From Pseudolactococcus laudensis (lineage in GTDB: Bacteria > Bacillota > Bacilli > Lactobacillales > Streptococcaceae), in NCBI RefSeq assembly GCF_013449735.1, contig NZ_JACBNY010000002.1, forward strand, positions 1 to 64,000: 64,000 bases of DNA, written 5' to 3'. The position numbers and the translations under genes are program-made. Of this stretch, positions 17,064 to 26,386 are shown piece by piece; the stretch's first letter is position 1, and each line of letters begins with the position of its first letter. Under the pieces are notes generated by a model, which saw only the letters and a program-made list of their open reading frames with translations, had not been told where the DNA came from and ran no database searches.

Positions 17064-18248
17064 ATGATACTTAAATCTTTAGGAATAATCGCAGCAGCTG
17101 GTTTAGCTGCTTTAACACTTACAGCCTGTGGTGCAGCACCTGGAGCTGGCTCAGCAGCATCAAAAGGCACAGAAATTGGCAAGACCTTTAAATTAGGTTA
17201 TGACCTTGAATTGTCTGGTGGCGTAGCTGCTTACGGTAATGCTGGTAAAAATGGTGCAAATCTAGCAGTTGATGAAATCAACAAAGCAGGTGGTATTGAC
17301 GGAAAACAAATCACAGTTGTTTCAAAAGATAACAAGTCTGATAATGCTGAAGCTGCAACTGTTGTCTCTAACCTTATTAATAATGATAAAGTCAATGCTG
17401 TTATCGGCTCGATGACATCAGGTGCCGTTAAATCAATGACACCTAACATTACTAAGGGTGCAGTACCATTGGTGACACCTGCAGGAACTGACGATACACT
17501 GACAGTTACTAATGGTGAGGTCAATGAGTATATCTTCCGTTCAACTTTCCAAGATAGCTACCAAGGTAAAGTGCTTGCTAACTATACAACGAATGAACTC
17601 AAGGCTAAAAAAGTGGTACTCTACTATGATAACTCATCTGACTATGCCAAAGGTATTGCTAAATCATTTGAGAAAACCTATGATGGTAAAATCGTCGATA
17701 AAGTCTCTTTCCAATCTGGGGATAAAGATTTCCAAGCAACTCTATCTAAGATTAAAGGTGAAGATTTTGATGCGATTGTCATGCCAGGCTATTACAATGA
17801 AACTGGTTTGATTACCAAACAAGCGCGTGAACTTGGTATTGAGCAACCAATTCTTGGTGGTGATGGCTTTGCTGACCCAACCTTCATTACACTAGCTGGT
17901 GATGCGGCAGCGACTAATGTTTATTACGTGTCAGGTTACTCAGCTAAAGCGCTGGCTACTGATACAACGACGAAATTTATCGCAGCCTACCAAGCTAAAT
18001 ATAAATCTGAGCCTTCAATGTTTGACGCACTTTCTTACGATGCGGTTTACATGGTGAAACAAGCAGCCGAAGATATAAAAGCTAAAACATCAGTGGATGT
18101 TAAGGATGGCCTTGCGAAGCTCAAAAACTTTAAAGGTGCGACTGGTGAAATTACAGTCGATAAAGACCACAACCCAGTCAAAGAAGCAGTTGTAATCAAA
18201 CTTGAAAATGGTAAAGAAGCGTCTGCAACACTTGTTAAACCAGACTAA
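17064..18248 (+). CDS. livJ: Branched-chain amino acid ABC transporter substrate-binding lipoprotein (first copy)
   Basis: An extracellular, lipid-anchored binding protein of 394 residues for a LivHMGF-type importer. The lipobox is LTAC, Cys about residue 22. The periplasmic-binding-protein type 1 fold is seen in FKLGYDLELSGGVAAYG (start of domain 1), AAVDEIN-like LAVDEINKAGGIDGK, and VLYYDNSSDYAKG. It is the first of three tandem paralogues and lies behind a CodY-boxed promoter with a good AAGGAG site. Leu/Ile/Val as ligands follow from family and CodY control, not from direct evidence. The matching permease and ATPase genes lie near 31.6-34.9 kb. Confidence 0.88.
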   Translation: MILKSLGIIAAAGLAALTLTACGAAPGAGSAASKGTEIGKTFKLGYDLELSGGVAAYGNAGKNGANLAVDEINKAGGIDGKQITVVSKDNKSDNAEAATVVSNLINNDKVNAVIGSMTSGAVKSMTPNITKGAVPLVTPAGTDDTLTVTNGEVNEYIFRSTFQDSYQGKVLANYTTNELKAKKVVLYYDNSSDYAKGIAKSFEKTYDGKIVDKVSFQSGDKDFQATLSKIKGEDFDAIVMPGYYNETGLITKQARELGIEQPILGGDGFADPTFITLAGDAAATNVYYVSGYSAKALATDTTTKFIAAYQAKYKSEPSMFDALSYDAVYMVKQAAEDIKAKTSVDVKDGLAKLKNFKGATGEITVDKDHNPVKEAVVIKLENGKEASATLVKPD

Positions 18249-18266
18249 TCACTAAATGTGGCAAAG

Positions 18267-18290
18267 TCACAAAGTCTTACGGCTTTGTGA
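18267..18290 (+). terminator. Intercistronic hairpin between first and second livJ copies
   Basis: TCACAAAG and CTTTGTGA form an 8-bp stem with loop TCTTACGG. It is followed by only short T runs, so it is more likely an attenuator or mRNA-stabilising hairpin that sets lower downstream expression than a full stop. Confidence 0.55.
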
Positions 18291-18315
18291 TTTGTGCGTT
18301 ACAATGGGAGAAAAA

Positions 18316-19488
18316 ATGAAAAAAATTGCAATATTAGGACTTGCTGCTGCATCGCTCTTGGCGTTAGCGGCTTGTGGAAGTGCCCCTGGTGCCTCAAAAA
18401 ATGGTTCAGAAAAAGGAAATGCCATTGGAAAAACTTTTAAAATTGGTTTAAATATGGAATTGTCAGGTGCTTATGCAGCGCCAGGGAATGCTGAAAAAAA
18501 TGCCATTCAATTAGCAGCAGATGAAATCAATGCCGATGGTGGTATCAATGGCAAAAAGGTTCAATTGGTCGTGAAAGATAATAAGACTGATAATGGTGAG
18601 GTTGCAACTGTTGCCTCTAATCTGACCAATAATGACAAGGTTGCTGCAATCATTGGGCCTATGTCTTCTGGTGGGACGCTAGCTGCGACACCAAATGTGA
18701 CCAAAGCACAAGTGCCCTTGATTACACCGACAGGTACCAATGATAGTTTAACGGTTAAAAATGATAAGGTACAGCCTTATATTTTCCGGACGATTTTCCC
18801 AGATGCTTTCCAAGGTAAAGTTATCGCAAATTATACTGAAAAAACATTAAAAGCGGAGAAAGTTCTTGTTTATTATGACAATTCGTCAGACTATGCGCGT
18901 GGTATTTTAGGGACTTTTAAAGATAACTATAAAGGTGAAATTGTTGATACTTTAAGTTTTCAAGGTGGTGACAAGGATTTCCAAGCTGCTTTAACGAAGG
19001 TGAAAAATAAGTCCTTTGATGCGATTGTATTGATTGGCTACTATGCTGAAGGTGGTTTAATTACAAAACAAGCTCGTGAAATGGGCTTGAATCAACCGAT
19101 TGTTGGTGGAGACGGTATCTCTGACCCAACCTATACAGAGTTAGCAGGCAGTGCTGCAACTGATGTGTATTATGTTGCTGGCTTTTCTACAAAAGCACCC
19201 TTTAATGATAAAACAACAGCATTTATCAAGGCCTACAAAGCGGCTTACAATGAGGAACCTTCTGCCTTTGCGGCTTGCGCCTATGATGCGGTTTACATGA
19301 TTAAGCAAGCGGCAGAAGAGGGGAAAGTTAAGAATTCTGCAGAATTGGCTGAGGCTCTAGCCAAAGTTAAGGGATTAGTTGGTGTGACGGGTACGATTGA
19401 TATTGATAAAAATCATAATCCTGTTAAGTCAGCTGTCATGGTTAAATTAGAGGATGGCAAAGAAGCGTCAGCTGAGATTGTCAAGTAA
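18316..19488 (+). CDS. livJ: Branched-chain amino acid ABC transporter substrate-binding lipoprotein (second copy)
   Basis: A 390-residue paralogue of the preceding gene. An upstream in-frame ATG exists at 18256, but the start at 18316 is chosen because MKKIAILGLAAASLLALAAC is a clean lipoprotein signal and GGGAGAAAAA precedes it. The binding-protein segments FKIGLNMELSGAYAAPGNA and LAADEINADGGINGKK are conserved. It has no promoter of its own that I can see, so it depends on readthrough past the hairpin at 18267-18290. Divergence among the three copies suggests different ligand preference, which is inference. Confidence 0.87.
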   Translation: MKKIAILGLAAASLLALAACGSAPGASKNGSEKGNAIGKTFKIGLNMELSGAYAAPGNAEKNAIQLAADEINADGGINGKKVQLVVKDNKTDNGEVATVASNLTNNDKVAAIIGPMSSGGTLAATPNVTKAQVPLITPTGTNDSLTVKNDKVQPYIFRTIFPDAFQGKVIANYTEKTLKAEKVLVYYDNSSDYARGILGTFKDNYKGEIVDTLSFQGGDKDFQAALTKVKNKSFDAIVLIGYYAEGGLITKQAREMGLNQPIVGGDGISDPTYTELAGSAATDVYYVAGFSTKAPFNDKTTAFIKAYKAAYNEEPSAFAACAYDAVYMIKQAAEEGKVKNSAELAEALAKVKGLVGVTGTIDIDKNHNPVKSAVMVKLEDGKEASAEIVK

Positions 19489-19596
19489 TATCGACTGAAA
19501 TCTTATCTTTCATGAGAGATTAGAGGGTTAAACCTTCTAAAACACGAACATTTAAAGCTAAATTTAAACGTTTTTTTGATAAGAACAGAAATTTGC

Positions 19597-19624
19597 TTGA
19601 CAACTTTCTGAAAATTGATAAAAT
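19597..19624 (+). promoter_or_regulatory. Promoter of the third livJ copy overlapped by a CodY box
   Basis: TTGACA (19597-19602), 16-bp spacer, TAAAAT (19619-19624). AACTTTCTGAAAATT (19602-19616) fills the spacer and has one mismatch to the CodY consensus, so CodY would block polymerase directly. Confidence 0.75.
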
Positions 19625-19689
19625 GATATATAAAATTAACGCTGAAGGTTTAAAGCTAGGCCAACCCTTTAGTTTATTAGGAGAAGAAC

Positions 19690-20871
19690 ATGAAAAAAAT
19701 GTCAAAAGTTTTCGTCAGTTTAACAGCTGTGGTAGCAGTTTTCATACTGGCGTCTTGTAGTGCAGCACCGGGTGCGGCAACTAATACGACAGGTAACCGA
19801 ATTGGGAAGACTTTTAAATTGGGGTATGACATTGAAATGACTGGTGCCGTGGCAGCTTATGGGAAGGCTGGCGAGCGTGGCGCAGATATGGCTGTCTCTG
19901 AAATTAATGCAACTGGTGGTATTAACGGCAAAAAAGTAGAAGTCATCAAGAAAGACAACAAGTCTGATAATGCAGAGTCTGCGACTGTTGCTGCCAACCT
20001 GATGTCCAATGACCTAGTTAATGCCGTTATTGGTACCAATGCTTCATCGCAAACCAAGGCTATGATTCCAAATGCTAACAAATTTGCAGTGCCTATTGTT
20101 GCGCCAACTTCAACCAATGATGAGTTGACGCATCAAGGTAACAAAGTCGAAAAATACGTTTTCCGTGCCATTTTTCCAGATTCATTCCAAGGTAAAGTTA
20201 TTTCCGATTTTGTTACGGATTCATTGAAATCAGATAGTGTTGCAGTATATTATGATAACTCGTCAGACTATGCAAAAGGTCTCTACCAAAACTTCAAAGA
20301 TAATTACAAGGGTCAGATAGTAGATGTTGCGACTTATCAAGCTGGGGACAAAGATTTTCAAGCGCAGTTATCTAAATTATCGAAGGAAAAATTTGGGACC
20401 TTGCTTGTCCTAGGTTACTATCAAGAAGCAGGGATTTTAGTTAAACAGGCGCGTGAGTTGGATATTAACGTACCAGTCATTGGTGGCGATGTCCTTGCAG
20501 ACCCAACCTTCTCGAAACTCGCAGGACCTGATGCAGCCAACGACATCTATTTTGTTTCTGGTTTCTCAAGCTTGAAACCTGCTAACGACAAGACAGAAGC
20601 TTTTATCAAACATTACAAAGCTAAGTATGGTGAAGAACCGTCTGCTTATGCTGCTTGCGCCTATGATGCTGTGATGATGGTAAAGGCCGCAGCGACTGCT
20701 GAAAACGCTAAAACATCAGTAGATGTTGTCGATGGCCTTGCTAAACTCAAAAACTTCGAGGGTGTAACAGGCAATATTACGGTCAATAAAAACCATGACC
20801 CAGTTAAATCAGCCTACTTGGTTAAACTTGAAAAAGGAAAAGAAGTCTCAGCTGAGATTGTCAATCCTTAA
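19690..20871 (+). CDS. livJ: Branched-chain amino acid ABC transporter substrate-binding lipoprotein (third copy)
   Basis: The third LivJ-type paralogue, 393 residues: signal peptide with lipobox LASC (Cys about residue 23), then FKLGYDIEMTGAVAAYGKA and MAVSEINATGGINGKK, and AVYYDNSSDYAKG. Unlike copy two it has its own CodY-boxed promoter and an AGGAGAAG site, and it ends at a strong terminator. Its relation to livH, 10.8 kb away on the same strand, is functional rather than cotranscriptional. Confidence 0.88.
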   Translation: MKKMSKVFVSLTAVVAVFILASCSAAPGAATNTTGNRIGKTFKLGYDIEMTGAVAAYGKAGERGADMAVSEINATGGINGKKVEVIKKDNKSDNAESATVAANLMSNDLVNAVIGTNASSQTKAMIPNANKFAVPIVAPTSTNDELTHQGNKVEKYVFRAIFPDSFQGKVISDFVTDSLKSDSVAVYYDNSSDYAKGLYQNFKDNYKGQIVDVATYQAGDKDFQAQLSKLSKEKFGTLLVLGYYQEAGILVKQARELDINVPVIGGDVLADPTFSKLAGPDAANDIYFVSGFSSLKPANDKTEAFIKHYKAKYGEEPSAYAACAYDAVMMVKAAATAENAKTSVDVVDGLAKLKNFEGVTGNITVNKNHDPVKSAYLVKLEKGKEVSAEIVNP

Positions 20872-20897
20872 AAAAGCGAATTGCATAATCTAGATAA

Positions 20898-20941
20898 AAT
20901 AAGGTTCCAATCTGAAACATCAGATTGGAACCTTATTTTTT
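20898..20941 (+). terminator. Strong Rho-independent terminator of the livJ cluster
   Basis: A perfect 17-bp stem (20898-20914 with 20921-20937, AATAAGGTTCCAATCTG) with a 6-base loop and T tract. It also faces the end of the convergent Mga-type gene. Confidence 0.95.
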
Positions 20942-20961
20942 ATACACAGTATATGATGAGC

Positions 20962-22442
20962 CTATTTGTAATTTCTTAGCTCAGTCTCTAAGCGTTTGAG
21001 AAAGAGATCTAGCTCACCTTTATGCCATTCTGTATAAAACAAAGAGGTCGAAAAAAAGGGAACATCTCGAAATTTTTCTTCAGGTATCCAGTTAGAAATG
21101 ATACCATCAGGTATTCTTCCGTTCAGTTGTTCAGAAGTATAGATAACAATAGGAAATGACGTGCTATTGATAATTTGAGTAATAAGTGCCTGTCGATGAA
21201 GTGAGGAGATGCTACTTTGTACGAGGAGTTTCATTGGTGGATGATGTTTGGCTGCAATAACTCGTAATAATATTGTATAGTAATCATGTAAACTAGGAAA
21301 TTTTTGAATAAGTTTTTTGATTTCACCATTGTCATTGCAGAGGTCGTTAATAAATTTCTGTATAAGCTTTGAAATATTACCGCCGTTTGTATTATATCTA
21401 TCAATCATCTCTTCTAAGTTAAAAGTTTTAGCGCGCCCTGTAAAAATGGCAGCTTCCTTATTAAAAAGGGATAAATTGTAGTTTAAGTAAGTGATTTCGT
21501 ATTGTTCTAATGATAAACGAGATTTTTCTTGAAATTTTGTCACAAAATATTGAACAGTAGGAGAATTACAAGGTGTAACTTGATGTTCATATTTCTTACA
21601 CTCTTCAAATGTTAGTATGTTTGCACGACAAAATAGAAAATATAAGTAACGACTTTCTTTTCTTTTTGTTTTGTTTGCAGGTCAGGACAGTCGCTTAAAA
21701 AATCAAGTGCATCTATTCTTTGGAAAAAATCATCATATGTAATGAAAGGCGAATCCTGTAAAATAAATTGCTTTTCTGAGGTAATAAAGTAACCAGATTT
21801 GCAAGCAACTTGGAAAATATAGAACCCTAATTTTATTTTTGATAGCGTAACGTATGTTATATCGGGTATAATTTCCAGTAATAGCGTTGTAATTTGGTCA
21901 AGTTTAGGACAGGGTCCGGTAATTTTATCCAGATTTAATCCCCAAAGTAGGTTGTAATACAAAAAACGTATTTGATGCTCTTCACCTTGAAGAGGTCTAT
22001 TTTGAAGAAAACTAATTTTGCATTGATACGGTTTTAGAAAGTGATTGATTTGTTTGATATGAAGTGAGGCATTAGATTTGCTAAGTGCTAAATCAAGATA
22101 TAAATCTGTAAAAGTGATTTGTGGATTCTCAAAAATACTCATGATAATCTGATATTTAATTGAGGTTTGCGTAAAGTGATGATATAAGTCGAAAATATTA
22201 AAGTTCGTGTCCATTATCATTTTGAGCTTACCTTTATGAAGTGTAAATGTCTCTAAATTTTTCTGGTCACAGTAGTCTAATAAGATATCTAGATAAGTTT
22301 TGATTGTTTTTTTAGTGATACTAAGTTTATCTTCAAATTCGCTAAAAGAGATCTCTCTTGTAGGCTGTTTACTAACTTGATTTATAATTTCCAAAATACT
22401 CTTGTAATTCTTATCTAATAGAAACGTTTCTAAGTTTTGCAT
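20962..22442 (-). pseudogene. Mga-type helix-turn-helix regulator, frameshifted
   Basis: Two minus-strand pieces make one protein of about 490 residues, the usual Mga length. The first (22442-21612) has MQNLETFLLDKNYKSILEI, paired helix-turn-helix regions (LSITKKTIKTYLDILLDYC; then LALSKSNASLHIKQINHFL) and the start of the PRD-like part. It leaves frame after QTKQKEKK; one base away the reading continues KESRYLYFLFCRANILTFEEC and joins the second piece (21543-20962), which ends with the EIIB-like C-terminal domain. The slip lies in an A-rich run at about 21654-21674. It is divergent to the WxL cluster it presumably activated. Confidence 0.8.
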
Positions 22443-22561
22443 GTAAAATATCCCCTAGTTAATTCGATTAATATTAGTAGTATATAAAAAATATAAGAAA
22501 TAGAAAATAAAATACAATAGAAACCAAAAAAATTATGTTCGATGCATCTGATAATCCAGTA

Positions 22562-22618
22562 AGGTAAAGGTTTTTTAACTGTCTTATTTTTTTACCTTAT
22601 TTTGGAAATAATGAGGAC
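22562..22618 (+). promoter_or_regulatory. Conserved upstream element of the first WxL unit
   Basis: AGGTAAAG followed by TTTTTTTACCTTATTTTGG and ATAATGAGG. The same series occurs at 26651-26713 before the MucBP-WxL gene. It is a candidate site for the divergent Mga-type regulator. Confidence 0.5.
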
Positions 22619-22677
22619 GAATAGTATTGAGAAAGATGATATTCTAATATACATACACAAGAAAGGAGGTAATTTGG

Positions 22678-23457
22678 GTGAAAAAGACAATTTTGATTGT
22701 GCTATCTTTTGTGTTGTTGAGCGGTACTTTGCTTGTTCATGCGGATACAGTCAGTAAAGAATCAACTGAGTCTGGCATAGAGTTTACACAAAAGAAATTA
22801 ATAGGTACACCACGTGATCCAAGAGACCCGAGTCAACCATTTCAAGGAAAATACGGTATAATACAAACTTTTGAAGATGATAATGAGCAAAATCATTCGC
22901 AAGCGACTCAAAAGAATCCTAAACTTCTAAGTTGGAATGAGGAGACAGATTTCGGTTTGGCACATGTACCTGCAGATCTGTCCTTTGGTGTGATTGGTGA
23001 TGCGCAGGGCGTTTCAGTTTATCGCTCTAAAGGGAATGCCGCGTTTTACGAAGATGACAATTATTTTTTACAAATGATGGATAATCGAGATACACCATCT
23101 ACTGGTTGGCACATCAGTGTTCAATTGCAAGATAAGATTTCTTCTGTTAGTGGTTCTCACAAAGTAGAAGGTGCAATGCTTTGGTTTCCGAAAGGTGAAT
23201 CAAGAAATGAGTTGAATCAGGATAGTGCGGCAGTCGATACAACGAATTTTGAGACTTTTTCTGGTTACGTAACAGATATGACGCCGCTAGAAGTTTGGCG
23301 TACAAAAGGAAGTGCAGAAAAACGTGGTAAGGCAGTTTCGTCTTATATGTGGGCTGCAAATGAAATGGAATTACATATTCCTGATAATGCAGAACTGTTG
23401 AATGAGAGATATTCATTTAGTATGCTTTGGACAGCTGCTGTATCACCGGAAATGTAA
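22678..23457 (+). CDS. WxL domain surface protein
   Basis: A secreted 259-residue protein that attaches non-covalently to peptidoglycan through its WxL domain. The GTG start follows a strong AAAGGAGGT. Residues 1-23 are a signal peptide (ends LLVHA). A Pro/Asp-rich linker (TPRDPRDPSQPF) leads to the WxL domain: LSFGVIG, NRDTPSTGWHISVQL (first motif) and the C-terminal SMLWTAAVS (second motif, here WTA). It is more divergent than its neighbours. It is the first gene of the cluster and divergent from the Mga-type gene. Confidence 0.82.
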   Translation: MKKTILIVLSFVLLSGTLLVHADTVSKESTESGIEFTQKKLIGTPRDPRDPSQPFQGKYGIIQTFEDDNEQNHSQATQKNPKLLSWNEETDFGLAHVPADLSFGVIGDAQGVSVYRSKGNAAFYEDDNYFLQMMDNRDTPSTGWHISVQLQDKISSVSGSHKVEGAMLWFPKGESRNELNQDSAAVDTTNFETFSGYVTDMTPLEVWRTKGSAEKRGKAVSSYMWAANEMELHIPDNAELLNERYSFSMLWTAAVSPEM

Positions 23458-23532
23458 TGACTAACTTTTAGATAATATGTGAGTTATTTATAGGGATTTA
23501 AAAATAGGAAGGTATTTAGAAGATACTTAAAC

Positions 23533-24249
23533 ATGAAAAATATTAAATTACTTTCAGCATTATCATTAATGATGCTTATAACATCTGCGACAAGCGGTGT
23601 TGTTAGTGCTGACCCGCTTACCGATCGCTCGACGGCAGGTAGTATTGAATTTGACAACGATACGGCGACAATCGTAACACCGACTGATCCAGAAAATCCT
23701 GGTTCAGTATTACCAGTGATACCAACTGATCCAAGTTATCCAGGTGAAGTTATCACAGGCCCTAGTGGCGGTCTTTTCTTAGCGATTGTTCCTAAAAACT
23801 TTAATTTTGGTAGCCATAAAATCGGAGCTGCTGATATTTTTTCTGGTGGCATTTTGACTTTTGACCAAGAAGCGAGTTTTGACGATAGGGCTTACTCACA
23901 AGCAGTAGAAGTTCATGATGGTCGAATTGATAAACACGATTGGACGCTTTCAGCACAGTTATCAGCATTTGATTCCGGTAAATTAGCTGGATCAACGATT
24001 ACAATAGATAACGCAAAAACAGTTTCTCAATTTCCAAACCAAGACCCTTTATTGATTCAAGGTGCTCAAACTGAAATCACACAAACTAGTTCTGTTGATT
24101 TCTTAAAATCAAATCCAAAAGCAAAAGGAGATACTTCCGCGGTGTGGTCAGATGCCTCGGACGTAAAGATCCATGTTCCAGCAGATAAAATTACTAAGGG
24201 CGTACATAACGCAACTGTTGACTGGACTTTAATCGCAGGGGCTAACTAA
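23533..24249 (+). CDS. WxL domain surface protein
   Basis: A 238-residue secreted WxL protein: signal peptide MKNIKLLSALSLMMLITSAT ending VVSA, a proline-rich linker (PTDPENPGSVLPVIPTDPS), then NFGSHKI, VHDGRIDKHDWTLSAQL (first WxL motif) and VDWTLIAG at the end (second motif). Such proteins sit on the wall and work together with DUF916-type partners. A hairpin GCTAACTA/TAGTTAGC (24241-24265) overlaps the stop and could reduce downstream transcription. Confidence 0.9.
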   Translation: MKNIKLLSALSLMMLITSATSGVVSADPLTDRSTAGSIEFDNDTATIVTPTDPENPGSVLPVIPTDPSYPGEVITGPSGGLFLAIVPKNFNFGSHKIGAADIFSGGILTFDQEASFDDRAYSQAVEVHDGRIDKHDWTLSAQLSAFDSGKLAGSTITIDNAKTVSQFPNQDPLLIQGAQTEITQTSSVDFLKSNPKAKGDTSAVWSDASDVKIHVPADKITKGVHNATVDWTLIAGAN

Positions 24250-24314
24250 TCTTTCACTAGTTAGCTTATCCAAAATAAAACTATTATAGAGAATAAAAAG
24301 AGGGATTACAATTT

Positions 24315-25103
24315 ATGAAACACATGAAACTATTTTCAGCATCAGCTTTAGCAGTGACATTATTTTCGGCATCATCAGCCTAAACAGCTGTTTCTGCCAA
24401 ACAACATGACACATCATCAAGTGTTGTTTTAGCAGCAGATACTGGTGTTGGTGGTACAGTTATCTTACCAACTCTACCCAACAACTTGGGAACTCACTTG
24501 CCAGATACCATTTATCCAAGTGGTAAGAAACCAGATGTAACTAATCCAGCACTTGTCCTTAATCAACCAGTTGCGACTAATGCGGACTATCCCAATGAAG
24601 TTATTCCAGGTTATGCTGGTGAGTTATATTTTTCTCTAATTCCAAAACAATTTGATTTTGGTACACATAAAGTAAGTGCTGCTGATCAACAATCAGGTGT
24701 TGCCTATGTTCAAGAATCAGCTGCACCATTTACTGGTAATCAAGCAGTAGAAGTTCACGATGGTCGCGTCTCTTCCGGTGATGATTGGCACGTAGAAGCG
24801 GAGTTAGGTACTTTGCAAAATCTTACAGGTGCAACAATCACTTTTAGTAATACACAGGTAGGCAATCAATACAGTGGTACAATAGCTTTGGGTAATGGTC
24901 ATACTGGTACAGCTTTCACATTGACTGAAGGTGCAGGGGCTAAAAACTTTTTGAGCGCTGGAACAAAATCTTCTAAAGGCGACACTGCTGCTTACTGGAA
25001 TAATCTAACAGATTTGAAAATCTCAATCCCAGCGGACTCATTGAAAGTTGGTGCTCATACTGCAGATGTCACATGGACACTAACAAATACACCAGAAGTC
25101 TAA
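24315..25103 (+). pseudogene. WxL domain protein with a stop codon in the signal peptide
   Basis: ATG 24315 opens MKHMKLFSASALAVTLFSAS, then TAA at 24381-24383, then TAVSAKQHDTSSS in the same frame through to 25103. A TCA to TAA change would explain it. The rest is a complete WxL protein: linker TLPNNLGTHLPDT, DFGTHKVSAADQQ, VHDGRVSSGDDWHVEAEL and C-terminal VTWTLTNTPEV. The only in-frame restart options (for example TTG 24486) have no ribosome site and would lack a signal peptide, so export is lost unless the stop is read through. Confidence 0.8.
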
Positions 25104-25163
25104 GCGATCAAAATTAAAAAAATAAGTTAAACAACAAGACATTAAAAATTGGAGAAAATAAAC

Positions 25164-26309
25164 GTGAAAAATATCAAATTATTGAGTACATTAGCCCTTT
25201 CAGCAAGCCTATTATCAGTTGGATCAGTTGCTGTTTCAGCAGCAGTTATTAATGCAACAGGTACAGCGACAGAAACATCTGTTGGATCAGCTAGTTTTGT
25301 TACAGATAATACAACTATCGTTACCCCTCAAGTTCCTGGTGGGAAAGGTCCTGATACACTACCGCCTGGTCCAGAAAATCCAGATACAGTAGACCCAAAT
25401 GTTAAAGCGAGTGATTTAGCCTTATATGCTCATCCAACCGAGTTTAACTTTGGTGTAACAAAAATTTCTGCAGCTGACAAACAAAAAAGTACAGTAGTAT
25501 TGACGCAAAAAAAATGGGCGACTGTTAACAATAATGCTGATGGAACTGATACAACAGATCCAGCCAAATTGCATCAACGTGATTTTCAAAGTTTACGTCT
25601 TCAGGATGGTCGTGTAAATCCAAAAGATTGGACAATTTCTGCAGAGGCGTCAACATTTAAAGATGGTGCAAAAACATTGACTGGCGCTAGTATCAATATT
25701 GCCAGTGCAACTGATTATACATCTGATCCCAAAGGTAAAGTATCAGCATTAAAAGATTTTAAAATTGAAGCTGATGGCAAAACTGTAACTTCAGATATTT
25801 TAAAAGCTGATCCAGAAGCGCGTTTCACTTCAGACTTGAGTTGGAATACCGACAAAGTAACATTAGAATTTTCGGGTGCTGTCATTGATACAGTTAGTCC
25901 TTCTTATTCTGTTACTTCTTGTTCTATTTATATTGTCAAGAAAACGTCGCAAAAAGGAAGAAGAGAAATGATGTATCCTAGTTTTAAAGAAAAATATAAG
26001 GAGAATACAGTGAAAAAAACTGTTAAGTATCTGTTGTTGTCACTTCTAACGTTCACTTCTATTGGTTCATTTCATGTTTCTGCTGAAACATATGGCGATT
26101 TTAAAGTAGAAAAAGCAGTCTCAGTGCCAGCCCCGACACCCGCTCCCAGTGGTGGAAGCGGTGTTGTTTCGGCAAGCAACCTACCTATGACAGGGGAACA
26201 AGTGGCTGCTTGGGGGGTGCTTGTAGGTTTGTTACTGCTTGCAGTTGCCCTTCTCTTATTTGTTATTAAGAAAAGAAGAGAACAAGAAAAGTCACAAACT
26301 TGTACCTAA
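25164..26309 (+). CDS. Truncated WxL protein fused in frame to a small LPXTG protein
   Basis: GTG 25164 (after GGAGAAAATAAAC) starts a WxL protein: signal ending AVSA, linker TPQVPGGKGPDTLPPG, FNFGVTKISAADKQ, RLQDGRVNPKDWTISAEA (first motif). It loses family likeness after KVTLEFSGAVID; the second WxL motif is absent. About 100 bases of foreign sequence follow without a stop, and the frame runs into the next gene (separate entry at 26010), ending with LPMTG and a membrane anchor. As read it is a 381-residue chimera that could be covalently anchored by sortase. Loss through deletion is the most likely origin. Confidence 0.7.
   Translation: MKNIKLLSTLALSASLLSVGSVAVSAAVINATGTATETSVGSASFVTDNTTIVTPQVPGGKGPDTLPPGPENPDTVDPNVKASDLALYAHPTEFNFGVTKISAADKQKSTVVLTQKKWATVNNNADGTDTTDPAKLHQRDFQSLRLQDGRVNPKDWTISAEASTFKDGAKTLTGASINIASATDYTSDPKGKVSALKDFKIEADGKTVTSDILKADPEARFTSDLSWNTDKVTLEFSGAVIDTVSPSYSVTSCSIYIVKKTSQKGRREMMYPSFKEKYKENTVKKTVKYLLLSLLTFTSIGSFHVSAETYGDFKVEKAVSVPAPTPAPSGGSGVVSASNLPMTGEQVAAWGVLVGLLLLAVALLLFVIKKRREQEKSQTCT
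25885..25971 (+). pseudogene. Remnant of a DUF916-type WxL-interacting protein (C-terminal tail)
   Basis: In the frame one base from the WxL gene, the sequence reads LIQLVLLILLLLVLFILS then RKRRKKEEEK and TGA at 25969-25971. A single membrane helix with a basic tail is how DUF916/DUF3324 proteins of WxL clusters end. Everything before it is missing, which fits one deletion removing the WxL C-terminus and most of this gene. Confidence 0.55.
26010..26309 (+). CDS. Small LPXTG wall-anchored protein of the WxL cluster
   Basis: GTG 26010 has its own ribosome site (AAGGAGAATACA). The 99-residue product has a signal peptide (VKKTVKYLLLSLLTFTSIG, ending HVSA), a Pro/Gly/Ser linker (PAPTPAPSGGSG), the sortase motif LPMTGEQ, a membrane helix and the tail KKRREQEKSQTCT. 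Small LPXTG proteins like this are regular partners in WxL clusters. Because the upstream WxL frame has no stop, it may be made alone or as the tail of the fusion. Confidence 0.75.
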   Translation: MKKTVKYLLLSLLTFTSIGSFHVSAETYGDFKVEKAVSVPAPTPAPSGGSGVVSASNLPMTGEQVAAWGVLVGLLLLAVALLLFVIKKRREQEKSQTCT

Positions 26310-26386
26310 TGTTAAGGCATTCAATTTTAAGTCAAACTTAGGCTAGGTCTGTTGATTAGACAATCGAAAATAGTAATGGGGAGGAT

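Noticed and set aside
18256-18316. Upstream start for the second livJ copy
   Set aside because: It would place 20 residues coded by the intercistronic hairpin before a perfect lipoprotein signal.
24486-25103. WxL gene restarting at TTG 24486
   Set aside because: No ribosome site and no signal peptide; the frame upstream to 24315 carries a signal peptide interrupted by one stop, so a pseudogene is the better reading.
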